From Flavivirga spongiicola (lineage in GTDB: Bacteria; Bacteroidota; Bacteroidia; Flavobacteriales; Flavobacteriaceae), in assembly GCF_030540825.1 (NCBI RefSeq), contig NZ_JAUOEO010000002.1:620001-684000 (forward strand): a DNA stretch of 64,000 nucleotides. Direction: 5' to 3'. Below are positions 18,645 to 26,790 of this stretch, one piece after another. How positions within the stretch are numbered: position 1 is the stretch's first letter; the number at the start of each line of letters is the position of its first letter. The position numbers were made by a program, and so were the translations under genes. A model generated the notes under the pieces. That model saw nothing but the letters and a program-made list of their open reading frames with translations. It was not told where the DNA came from and searched no databases.

Positions 18645-19922
18645 ATGAATATTCCCCAATCTGGTTTACCTAGAGTCGTTATTATAGGCGGTGGTTTTGC
18701 AGGAATTAATTTTGCAAGAAAAATAGCAAATAAAAACATTCAGGTTGTTTTAATTGATAAGCGGAATTACCACACCTTTCAGCCATTATTATATCAGGTG
18801 TCTTCGGCAGGGTTGGAGCCAGATTCCATTGCGTATCCACTTCGTAAAATACTGAAAAATCATAAAAATACATTTTTTCGTTTAGCAGAAGTTGAGTCTA
18901 TCGATTCAGAAAAAAATGAACTCATAACAAGTATTGGCCATATAAGTTATGATTATTTAGTAATAGCAACAGGAACTAAGACAAATTATTTTGGCAATAA
19001 ATCCATTGAAGCACATGGTATGCCTATGAAAAAAGTACCACAAGCTTTAAATATTCGTAGTTTAATATTGCAAAATTTTGAGCAGGCAGCTATCACTAAT
19101 GATAAAGCGACTCGTAAGGCTTTATTGAATTTTGTTATTGTTGGAGGAGGACCAACTGGTGTTGAGTTGGCAGGTGCTATTGCTGAACTTAAAAATCATA
19201 TTTTACCCAGAGATTATCGGGATTTAATTCCTGAAGACATGCAAATATATTTACTAGAAGGTGGTTCACGTGTTTTACCTACTATGAGTGAGCATGCTTC
19301 TAAAAAAGCAGCAGGATTTCTTTCCAAACTTGGCGTTTTAGTCCATTGCAATACATTTGTTAAAAACTACGATGGTAAAAAAGTGCAGACTAATTTAAGC
19401 TTAGAATTACAGTCTGAAACTTTAATCTGGGCAGCTGGTGTTACGGGCAATCCTGTAGAGGGACTTCAGGCTGATGTGCTTATCGATCGAGCGAATAGAT
19501 ATAAAGTAAATGAATACAATCAAGTTGAAGGTTATAACAATATTTTTGCTTTAGGGGATATTTGTTTAATGCAGACCGATGACTATCCAAATGGTCATCC
19601 TCAAGTAGCGCAACCCGCTATTCAACAAGGTGAGCTTTTAGGAAAAAATCTTATAAAATTAATAGCAGGGAAGCCTTTGAAAAAATTCAAATATAAGGAT
19701 AAAGGATCGATGGCTACAGTAGGTAGAAATAAAGCCGTAGTTGATTTAAAACGTTTTAGATTTGCAGGTTTTTTTGCTTGGTTTGTATGGATGTTTGTGC
19801 ACCTTATGGCATTGGTTGGTTTTAGAAATAGAGTGATTGTTTTCTTTAATTGGGGTTACAATTATATTAATTTTGACAAAGCCGCACGCCTTATTATACG
19901 ACCATTTAAAAAGTTGAATTAA
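18645..19922 (+). CDS. Type II NADH dehydrogenase (NDH-2)
   Basis: 425 residues. FAD-binding GGGFAGINFA near the N-terminus, the HTFQPLLYQV motif, the NADH-binding IVGGGPTGVELAG in the middle and the GDICLM / QPAIQQGELLG stretch match NDH-2. A hydrophobic C-terminal segment (about 370-395) should hold it on the inner membrane. It oxidises NADH and passes electrons to quinone without pumping ions. It is a single gene with its own promoter-like box. Confidence 0.92.
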   Translation: MNIPQSGLPRVVIIGGGFAGINFARKIANKNIQVVLIDKRNYHTFQPLLYQVSSAGLEPDSIAYPLRKILKNHKNTFFRLAEVESIDSEKNELITSIGHISYDYLVIATGTKTNYFGNKSIEAHGMPMKKVPQALNIRSLILQNFEQAAITNDKATRKALLNFVIVGGGPTGVELAGAIAELKNHILPRDYRDLIPEDMQIYLLEGGSRVLPTMSEHASKKAAGFLSKLGVLVHCNTFVKNYDGKKVQTNLSLELQSETLIWAAGVTGNPVEGLQADVLIDRANRYKVNEYNQVEGYNNIFALGDICLMQTDDYPNGHPQVAQPAIQQGELLGKNLIKLIAGKPLKKFKYKDKGSMATVGRNKAVVDLKRFRFAGFFAWFVWMFVHLMALVGFRNRVIVFFNWGYNYINFDKAARLIIRPFKKLN

Positions 19923-20370
19923 CAACTTATTTTTTTTTGTTAAATGCTGATTACTAATTAGTTAAATACTATCAATAGTTTTTGTCTATGGATGTTTTTA
20001 ATACGCAAAACGATAAGAATTTGTGCTTTTTATTTTGGAGTTATATTGTAAATCCTTGAAAAAGAATATGTTTAGTAAAATTTATTTAATACTAAAAAAT
20101 GACATTCAAAGTTATTGAAAAATAACAACAAAAAAATTTTAAGTGCCATTCGTTTTTGAAAAACTTTTTGTTGAGAAAAAGAGCCCTGTTATTAATAACA
20201 AAAATAAGTAAATCTACATTTAAAAAATACACTACTTACCATAATAGTTTTATCATAGGTATTCAATTCATCATCAAAAATATACAGTTCGGTTATATTG
20301 AATTTATTTAGCTAGAGTTCTGTTGCAAATTTGCATCATCAATAAAAATGAACAACAGAATAAATTAGCT
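19923..20370. other. gene-free stretch, about 450 bp
   Basis: A weak hairpin with a T-run directly follows the NADH dehydrogenase stop (TAACAA ... TTTTTTTTTGTTA, about 19920-19942) and may end that transcript. The rest is AT-rich with no recognised element before the TonB-dependent receptor. Confidence 0.45.
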
Positions 20371-22524
20371 ATGAAATGTATTTTAACTAGCATTATAGTA
20401 TTAATATCAATACAAATAAGTGCCCAAAAAATTATTAATGGAACTGTTTTTAACATGAAGAATATCCCAATAGCGGGTGCCAATATATACTTAGAAGGCA
20501 CTTACGATGGCAGTACTACAGACGAAAAAGGTAGCTTTTCATTTACCACGACCGAAACAGGAACGCAAACTTTAATTATTTCTTTTTTGTCTTATGAAAC
20601 ATTTACTATGGTCGGAGATGTGTCTTATATGAAAGACCTCGTTGTAAAACTTCGAGAAGATGTCAACACCTTAGATGCCGTTGTATTATCTGCTGGTACT
20701 TTTTCGGCAGGAGATAATAGCAAAGTTAATGTACTAAAACCTTTGGATGTCGTTACCACAGCAAGTGCTTTAGGCGATTTTGTAGGCGCATTGCAAACAT
20801 TACCTGGTACAACAACAGTAGCAGAAGATGGCCGATTGTTTGTACGTGGTGGGGATGCTAATGAAACGCAAATTTTTATAGATGGTATTCGTGTATTCAC
20901 ACCATACACGCCTACAACAAATAATACACCAACTCGAGGGCGCTATTCACCATTTTTATTTGACGGGATTACATTTTCTACAGGAGGCTATTCAGCTGAG
21001 TTTGGGCAGGCACTTTCAAGTGTATTATTATTGAGTACTATTGATGAACCCGATCAAGAAAAAACCGATATAGGTATTATGAGTGTGGGGGCAGCACTTG
21101 GAAATACTCAGAAGTGGAAAGAAAGTTCGTTGAGTGTGAATGCTTCTTATATAAATTTAGCACCTTATAATGCTATATTTCCAGATAGGAATGATTGGAT
21201 AAAACCTTATGAAACGGCAGCAGGAGAAGCCGTTTTTAGAAAAAAAACAGGTGCAGGATTATTTAAACTTTATGGAGCCTTTGATGCTACTAATTTTGAA
21301 TTAACCCAAGAAGATATTAATAATAGTGAGGGCGTTCATTTTAAATTAAATAACAATAATGTTTATGTGAATGGTTCATATCAAGGCGTTTTAAATGATA
21401 CCTGGACATTATTTGGTGGTGTAAGTTATACACATGCAAAAAACAACTTTAATATTATTGACAGCGCCGTTAAAGACACTGAAAATTCAATACACGCCAA
21501 GTTAAAATTTAAAAATAGGATTAGTAACCGATTGAAACTTTATTTTGGATCAGAATACTTTGCAACCGATTTTAAAGAAAACTATTCAGATAATACTATT
21601 AGCAGTACAGCATATGGTTATAATAATAATATTGCTGCCGCTTTTGTTGAAACAGATATTTTTATATCTAAAAAGTTAGCATTTAAGCCAGGGTTAAGAG
21701 GCGAGTACAGTGAACTTTTTAATGATTTTACTTTAGCACCAAGACTGTCTTTAGCTTATAAAACGTCTGGTAAAAGTCAGGTGTCATTGGCATATGGCAA
21801 TTTTTATCAAAATCCATCGAGTCATATTTTGAAATTTAATCAAACTTTAAAAGCTCAAAATACATCTCATTATATTTTTAATTATCAATATAATGCAGAT
21901 AGAAGATTGTTTAGAGCTGAGGCGTATTATAAGAAGTACGATAATTTAGTAAAATATGATACTGATTTTGCCAATTTTGACAGTGATTATACTAATGAAG
22001 GGACTGGGTTTGCTAAGGGCATCGATTTCTTTTGGAGGGATAGTAAAAGCATTAAAAATTTCGATTATTGGTTGAGTTATTCCTTGTTAGATACGAAACG
22101 AGACTATAACAATTATCTAGCTAAATCCCAGCCAAATTTTGCTAACACACATAACTTATCAGTGGTTGGAAAATATTGGATTGAGGATTGGAGAAGTCAG
22201 GTTGGGTTTAGTTATGCCTTAGCTTCTGGCAGAACTTACACGAACCCGAACGAATCTGGTTTTTTAAACAATAAAACTAAGCCTTATAATAGTTTAAGCA
22301 TTAATTGGGCATACTTAATTAGCCCTCAAAAGATACTATACGCTTCAGTAAATAATGTCTTAGGATTTAAAAATATTAATGGGTATCAATATGCCAATAC
22401 ACCGGATTTAAACGGTCATTTTAATAGACGTGCTTTACAACCAGCCGCGGATCAATTCTTTTTTGTAGGTTTCTTTTGGACCATTAGTGAAGATAAGAAA
22501 AGTAATCAGCTGGATAATTTATAG
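20371..22524 (+). CDS. TonB-dependent outer-membrane receptor
   Basis: 717 residues from the ATG at 20371, which starts a clean signal peptide ending ISAQ; a longer frame from 20323 is less likely. A carboxypeptidase-regulatory-like domain (about 20-100, with GANIYLEGTYDGSTTDEKG) is followed by a plug domain (FVRGGDANETQIFIDGIRV) and a beta barrel. There is no SusD partner, so it is more like a siderophore or metal receptor than a polysaccharide uptake pair. The substrate is unknown. Confidence 0.9.
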   Translation: MKCILTSIIVLISIQISAQKIINGTVFNMKNIPIAGANIYLEGTYDGSTTDEKGSFSFTTTETGTQTLIISFLSYETFTMVGDVSYMKDLVVKLREDVNTLDAVVLSAGTFSAGDNSKVNVLKPLDVVTTASALGDFVGALQTLPGTTTVAEDGRLFVRGGDANETQIFIDGIRVFTPYTPTTNNTPTRGRYSPFLFDGITFSTGGYSAEFGQALSSVLLLSTIDEPDQEKTDIGIMSVGAALGNTQKWKESSLSVNASYINLAPYNAIFPDRNDWIKPYETAAGEAVFRKKTGAGLFKLYGAFDATNFELTQEDINNSEGVHFKLNNNNVYVNGSYQGVLNDTWTLFGGVSYTHAKNNFNIIDSAVKDTENSIHAKLKFKNRISNRLKLYFGSEYFATDFKENYSDNTISSTAYGYNNNIAAAFVETDIFISKKLAFKPGLRGEYSELFNDFTLAPRLSLAYKTSGKSQVSLAYGNFYQNPSSHILKFNQTLKAQNTSHYIFNYQYNADRRLFRAEAYYKKYDNLVKYDTDFANFDSDYTNEGTGFAKGIDFFWRDSKSIKNFDYWLSYSLLDTKRDYNNYLAKSQPNFANTHNLSVVGKYWIEDWRSQVGFSYALASGRTYTNPNESGFLNNKTKPYNSLSINWAYLISPQKILYASVNNVLGFKNINGYQYANTPDLNGHFNRRALQPAADQFFFVGFFWTISEDKKSNQLDNL

Positions 22525-22550
22525 AGTGATCTTTTGGAAAATTTGTTTGA

Positions 22551-22600
22551 AACGTTCTTTGTATGGAACGTATCCCGAAGGGTATGCACTATACACAGTT
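22551..22600 (-). repeat. Site 0: short attC-like element at the left end
   Basis: 50 bp. AAC, a 7-nt spacer, an imperfect stem (GTATGGAACGTATCCC with GGGTATGCACTATAC) around GAA, then a 3-nt spacer and GTT. The spacing matches the other sites, but the arm of C1 (GTTGTAACA) does not pair with the right end of C1 (GTAGGTAAC). It could instead be the terminator hairpin of the receptor gene, though no T-run follows. Confidence 0.45.
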
Positions 22601-22611
22601 GTAACACGTTT

Positions 22612-23259
22612 TTAATTTGATTGCATATACCTATATAGAAAATAAAAGAAGAGAATCATTAGTGTTATTTGAAATAGATTTCCAATAATGGCATTCTTTT
22701 TTAGTTCTCTTTGATTGTAGAAACTATTGAATTTTCTTTTCCCAAAGCTTCCAAAAAATCTAAGCATAGCTCCAAACCATTCCGACGTGTTAAGTTGATT
22801 TTCTCCTTCGCTTGCCCAATCCATATCGTTGTTTGGTCTTAAGTTAAAATGTTCAAAATTATTGTCATAAACGTTAAATGAAATACTATCTCCCATATAT
22901 TTTTTTCCTTCTTTGTCTGATAGATATGCGGTACATTTTATATGCGGATTCTTATGAAAGATTTTAATAAAGAACTTTGCTTCTTTGATAAAATCGGAAG
23001 GATAGTTTTCATTTTCTAGAGTCTTGGAGATAGCAGTATTTAATCTTGGTAGAAATGCAAGGATAGGTTTAATTTCTAATTCTTTTAGATTGACTTCTTT
23101 GTTGAGTATATTAATACTTAATTCATCAATATCTTTTTCAACAGATGTGTTCCATATCCAAGTTGCCATATTTCCCTTTTTGTAGTAAAATGTGTCACTA
23201 AAGTATCTTTTAGTAAGTGCATCTGGTAATCCATCTAACTTTTTTCTTGTATTTGTCAA
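22612..23259 (-). CDS. C1: hypothetical protein with C-terminal membrane segment
   Basis: 215 residues if read from TTG at 23257-23259; the next ATG (23169) would lose about 30 residues that look coding (LPDALTKRYFSDTFYYKKG). The gene is the last of the array in its direction of transcription. It ends with a single membrane helix (about 192-211). No family was recognised. The lack of an ATG and the unmatched cassette ends suggest that this unit was truncated or fused at its 5' side. Confidence 0.55.
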   Translation of the reverse strand: MTNTRKKLDGLPDALTKRYFSDTFYYKKGNMATWIWNTSVEKDIDELSINILNKEVNLKELEIKPILAFLPRLNTAISKTLENENYPSDFIKEAKFFIKIFHKNPHIKCTAYLSDKEGKKYMGDSISFNVYDNNFEHFNLRPNNDMDWASEGENQLNTSEWFGAMLRFFGSFGKRKFNSFYNQRELKKNAIIGNLFQITLMILFFYFLYRYMQSN

Positions 23260-23269
23260 TATTGTAGGT

Positions 23270-23394
23270 AACGTTTATGTATATGAAATGTTGCGTGTTT
23301 GTGTGCGAGGATTTTCCGAAGGAAAATCAGAAGCTAGCAAACGAGCAAAAAACTTTGGTTTAGGTAAAACTAGCAATTTTTTATATACTTTGTT
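23270..23394 (-). repeat. Site 1: attC-like, 125 bp, family A
   Basis: AAC to GTT with an inner hairpin GATTTTCC GAA GGAAAATC (23310-23328). It differs from site 11 at about two positions in 125. The arm that follows, GTTGGCTGTA, pairs with TACAGCCAAC at the right end of C2. Confidence 0.88.
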
Positions 23395-23402
23395 GGCTGT
23401 AG

Positions 23403-24026
23403 TTATTTTTCTGTAATTTCCTTTTTGAAGTTTAATATTTCCTTTCTTATTATTTTATTATTAACCAATTCTATAGATTTATCAATATAAAATTCAGCTT
23501 TTTCATAGCTATTTAGGTTATAATATGCTTTAGATATATTATAATAGAAATAAGCTCTTCGTTCTCCACTCCTTTCATAACTAACGCCTTTTTTATAATA
23601 GTCTATTGCTTTTGTGAATTCATCATTGCTAGCTTTAGAGAATCCATAGTTTAGATATGTTACTGAATCTGTACTATCTAATTTTATAGCTTTTTCGAAT
23701 TGTTCATTTGATTCTTGAAAATTCTGTAAATGGTTGTAAACACTGCCTAGAGCATTTATTATTGTTATGTTGTTCGGGTCTAACTGATTTGCATATTCGT
23801 AGTATTCTTTAGCTTTTTTAAAATTCAAACGAGAACTTTCTTCGATTCCTTTGTCAAAGTTCAGTCCTGCAATTGAATCTTTAATTATTCCGTTTTCATA
23901 AGAGTTTTTATATAGCAGGCTTGTATTACCTTCCTCGGTTATAATTAATTTGTCTTTATCCGAATAAACATCGTTTTTACAATTCAAAAAAGTAATGAAT
24001 ATTATTAAAATGTAGGATTTTTTCAT
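23403..24026 (-). CDS. C2: TPR-repeat lipoprotein
   Basis: 207 residues from the ATG at 24026; the TTG frame further upstream begins inside the cassette core. The signal peptide ends in the lipobox ITFLNC. Several tetratricopeptide-like repeats follow (AKEYYEYANQLDPNNITIIN, SNEQFEKAIKLDSTDSVTYL and a third at AIDYYKKGVSYE), which normally bind partner proteins. The ATG lies only 10 nt from the core, so no separate promoter fits inside the cassette upstream of it. Confidence 0.8.
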   Translation of the reverse strand: MKKSYILIIFITFLNCKNDVYSDKDKLIITEEGNTSLLYKNSYENGIIKDSIAGLNFDKGIEESSRLNFKKAKEYYEYANQLDPNNITIINALGSVYNHLQNFQESNEQFEKAIKLDSTDSVTYLNYGFSKASNDEFTKAIDYYKKGVSYERSGERRAYFYYNISKAYYNLNSYEKAEFYIDKSIELVNNKIIRKEILNFKKEITEK

Positions 24027-24036
24027 AATTACAGCC

Positions 24037-24160
24037 AACGTTTTTGTATAAGATTAGTTGCGTGATTTAAGCAACTAATTTAGCAAATACAAACCGAATA
24101 GAAAATCCGCGAGGATTTTCGTAAGTAAGCTTGCACTAGCAATTAATTTTATACGGTGTT
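24037..24160 (-). repeat. Site 2: attC-like, 124 bp, family B
   Basis: Inner arms GTATAAGATTAGTTGC and GCAATTAATTTTATAC with spacers of 6 and 3 nt, and a nested hairpin GAAAATCC GCGA GGATTTTC. The arm GTTAGGCAAA pairs with TTTGCCTAAC at the right end of C3. Confidence 0.88.
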
Positions 24161-24174
24161 AGGCAAAGTATTTA

Positions 24175-24843
24175 TTATTCATTTGACCTTAAATATTCAT
24201 ACTTCACTAAATCACTTTTATCTATTATTTCAATTATTTCCGAATCTTTAATAACGAAATTTTTATCTGTTATTTGAAGAACATCATTGTAATAATGGTC
24301 AGTCAAAATTATACCTTTTGTTTTTTTTAGTTCGAGCAATAAACTTTTTATCACATCTTTATAAATCGGCTCAATCATAGAAAATGGCTCGTCCAACATT
24401 AGGAATTGATGTTTTAGGTTTCCAATAATCAATAATTCAAGATAGCGTAATTGTCCTAATGATAGTTTCCCAATTTTTGTTTTTTCAAAACTCGACACTT
24501 GTGGTGAATAAAAAATTTTGTCTTGGTCATCTCCATTTGGAAAAAATAAAGGAATAATTTCTCTCACTTTCCGTTCTTTTGGTAAAAAAGTATCTTGTGG
24601 TAAGTAACCTATTTTTTTTGAAGGAATAATAGCTTTTTGAGAAATAATTTCTGAATTTACTTTTATAAGAATTGAATCAGCTTTGACTGTTCCGAAAATT
24701 AGTTTTAATAAAGTTGATTTTCCTGTTCCGTTTCGACCAAAGATTCCAATTATCTCTCCAACTTTACATTCAAGATTTATGTTTCTTAAGATGGATTTCT
24801 TTCCGTAAGATTTGTTAAGGTCAGTTACTTTTAATAAATCCAT
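24175..24843 (-). CDS. C3: ABC transporter ATP-binding protein
   Basis: 222 residues with Walker A GRNGTGKST, a Q-loop region at GYLPQDTFLP, a degenerate signature LSLGQLRYLE (Leu for the first Gly of LSGGQ), Walker B FLMLDEPFS and the switch His in ILTDHYYND. It is a short, complete nucleotide-binding domain. It starts right after the stop of the small membrane protein gene in the same cassette, so the two should form a minimal transporter or ABC-type regulator. The substrate is unknown. Confidence 0.85.
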   Translation of the reverse strand: MDLLKVTDLNKSYGKKSILRNINLECKVGEIIGIFGRNGTGKSTLLKLIFGTVKADSILIKVNSEIISQKAIIPSKKIGYLPQDTFLPKERKVREIIPLFFPNGDDQDKIFYSPQVSSFEKTKIGKLSLGQLRYLELLIIGNLKHQFLMLDEPFSMIEPIYKDVIKSLLLELKKTKGIILTDHYYNDVLQITDKNFVIKDSEIIEIIDKSDLVKYEYLRSNE

Positions 24844-25125
24844 TTATCTCAATATTAAATAGATTGTAAATATTGAGAAAGAAATAACTAAATTCAGTAA
24901 CCACACTTTTTTTAAAAGGTCAGTTTTTGTAAATCCGAGATTGTAATAAGCGTAATATTCGTTTTTTTTGAAAGTTTGAAATCCTAAATAGCCAATTAAT
25001 ATTCCAAAAGAAGAAAAAATAACTACACTCCAAAAAATTCCAGATATCAATCCAAAAATTAGACAAAAAGGAACGTTGAACATATTAATATCCAAAAAGT
25101 ATTTTGAAATAGCTTTACTGTACAT
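24844..25125 (-). CDS. C3: small membrane protein partner of the ABC ATPase
   Basis: 93 residues with three hydrophobic segments (about 16-32, 31-50 and 72-91). It is encoded immediately before the ATPase in the same cassette with no gap. It is far shorter than a usual ABC permease (which has six or more helices), so it may be a truncated permease or a dedicated membrane anchor. No family was recognised. Confidence 0.65.
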   Translation of the reverse strand: MYSKAISKYFLDINMFNVPFCLIFGLISGIFWSVVIFSSFGILIGYLGFQTFKKNEYYAYYNLGFTKTDLLKKVWLLNLVISFSIFTIYLILR

Positions 25126-25171
25126 TCTTTGTGATAAATTTCATTTTGGATACGGATTTCATATTTTGCCT

Positions 25172-25360
25172 AACGGTCTTGTGTATGAAACGTAGCGTGT
25201 AAAAAGATACTAACTTTTCGGATTAACACAGAGCCGAATTTTTATATTTTGTCTTTAATTTATCTCTCTTTAAAAGCCAAATTAAAAATTTGACGGACTT
25301 TCTAAATATACACAAACCTTTGGATTTAACACTTATTAGCTATGTTTTATACACCGTGTT
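25172..25360 (-). repeat. Site 3: attC-like, 189 bp, family D
   Basis: Begins AACGGTCTTGTGTATGAAAC and ends ACACCGTGTT; resembles site 19. It has a nested hairpin GCCAAATT AAAAA TTTGAC. The arm GTTACCAGTA pairs with TACTGGTAAC at the right end of C4. Confidence 0.85.
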
Positions 25361-25372
25361 ACCAGTAGTTTT

Positions 25373-26002
25373 TTACTTCCAGAATTTCCACCATTTATTA
25401 CTCTTCTGTTTTAAAATTTTACCATTATCATCTTTAGTAAGGTCAATGTTTATAGTTCCTTTTTCTTCAATTTCCCAAATTTTCACATTCGATAAATTGA
25501 TGTTATTTAAATTTATAAAAGATTCAGCTTTTGTCAATAAAATCTCATTTTTTAGAGTATTCCACTTTTCAACTGTATTTTTATCGCTTTCAATTTCAAA
25601 ACTTCGATTAAAAAGATTTCTCACATCTGGGGTTTCTGACTCAATATTAATATATAGGTGAGTAATTCTTTCTTTTTCTTTCTCATCATTAATAGAATCA
25701 AGGAATTCAATTAGTGTTTTTTTTCTTTCATTATATGACAATCTTGGTATTTCAATTATTTCTTTATCGTCATTTTCTATTCTTTGTATTCTATTAACTA
25801 TACTATTTTCATTTTGGCTAGAATATGATGTCGTGGTATTTTTAGCTATACCTAAATCTTCATCAAGCATAAAGTAATCAGTAGCCAAAATAGAAAAAAA
25901 CTCATTGTTGCTTTTGTCTAAATAAAAGACTTCATTTAGGCTAAAGGGAGATTGAGATATTCCAATCATTAACCAATTCAATATTTGATTTTCGCTTGTC
26001 AT
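25373..26002 (-). CDS. C4: hypothetical soluble protein
   Basis: 209 residues, acidic, with no signal peptide or membrane segment. The start MTSENQILNWLMIGISQSPFS suggests a helix followed by strands, and the end is basic and aromatic (SNKWWKFWK). It was not assigned to a family. The start is 12 nt from the core at the right end of the cassette. Confidence 0.65.
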   Translation of the reverse strand: MTSENQILNWLMIGISQSPFSLNEVFYLDKSNNEFFSILATDYFMLDEDLGIAKNTTTSYSSQNENSIVNRIQRIENDDKEIIEIPRLSYNERKKTLIEFLDSINDEKEKERITHLYINIESETPDVRNLFNRSFEIESDKNTVEKWNTLKNEILLTKAESFINLNNINLSNVKIWEIEEKGTINIDLTKDDNGKILKQKSNKWWKFWK

Positions 26003-26014
26003 CTAATTACTGGT

Positions 26015-26138
26015 AACGGTTACGTATAAGAATAGTGCGGTTTTGTGTACGAGGATTTTCCGAAGGAAAATCAGACGTAACAAAAGAGCACGAACTCTCG
26101 ATTAAGCACCTAATTTAGCATTATTTTTATACAATGTT
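26015..26138 (-). repeat. Site 4: attC-like, 124 bp, family A
   Basis: Inner arms GTATAAGAATAGTGC and GCATTATTTTTATAC, spacers 6 and 3 nt, nested hairpin GATTTTCC GAA GGAAAATC. The arm GTTGTAAGT pairs with ACTTACAAC at the right end of C5. Confidence 0.88.
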
Positions 26139-26178
26139 GTAAGTAGTTTTTTATTTTCAATCAGTTTAATAATCCTCG

Positions 26179-26568
26179 TTAATGATGAAAATCTAATAGT
26201 TTATATGCTTTTATATAAATAGTGTCAGACTTTAAAATAATTCCGAGTGGGTCATTTTCCGTTCGATTTATAAATTCCACGTCAAAAGTGTCATCAAAGA
26301 CAGTTGTCGAAGTATTAATCGTAATACTATTTTTATTTTCTAAAACTTTCCAAGTAGCATTTTTGTCTTTTTTAAAGTGAAAAGTTTCGGGAATAGAAAC
26401 TTCATTATTCTCTCTAAAAATCAGAGCGTTAGTATACATTTGGTCTTTGTAACTTTTTCCGCTATAAGTTATTTCTTTAATAGCCCATTGACCTTTAACT
26501 TGATTTTCTAAAGTCATATTTGAGCAGGAAGTCAAAAACATTATCAAGATTAAAGTCAGTTTATACAT
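26179..26568 (-). CDS. C5: lipocalin-like lipoprotein
   Basis: 129 residues from the ATG at 26568; an earlier ATG would add a basic leader before the signal peptide. The lipobox is LTSC. The mature part has the VKGQWAIKEITYSGK and NALIFRENNEVSIP strands typical of small lipocalin-like beta barrels in Bacteroidota. Function unknown. Confidence 0.7.
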   Translation of the reverse strand: MYKLTLILIMFLTSCSNMTLENQVKGQWAIKEITYSGKSYKDQMYTNALIFRENNEVSIPETFHFKKDKNATWKVLENKNSITINTSTTVFDDTFDVEFINRTENDPLGIILKSDTIYIKAYKLLDFHH

Positions 26569-26605
26569 GTTCTTTGGGTGCATTCTCAAATTACTTACAA
26601 CTTAC

Positions 26606-26790
26606 AACGGTTTGTATAAGAATAGTAAGGGATTAAATGTGTACTTATTTTTCGGTTTTAGCACTTAGCCAAATTTAACAATTTTACCGTTAATTTTCTT
26701 TTAACCGTCAAATTTTAAATTTGGCGGACTTTGTTAATATGCACCAACTTTGGGTTTGGCATTTAACCCTTATTATTTTTATACTTTGTT
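26606..26790 (-). repeat. Site 5: attC-like, 185 bp
   Basis: AAC to GTT with a nested hairpin around GTCAAATTT TAAA TTTGGC. The left flank carries a tandem duplication ACTTACAACTTACAAC, so the C5 end is present twice. The arm GTTATGTGC pairs with GCACATAAC at the right end of C6. A TAAATTTG octamer read leftward matches TAnnTTTG. Confidence 0.85.
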
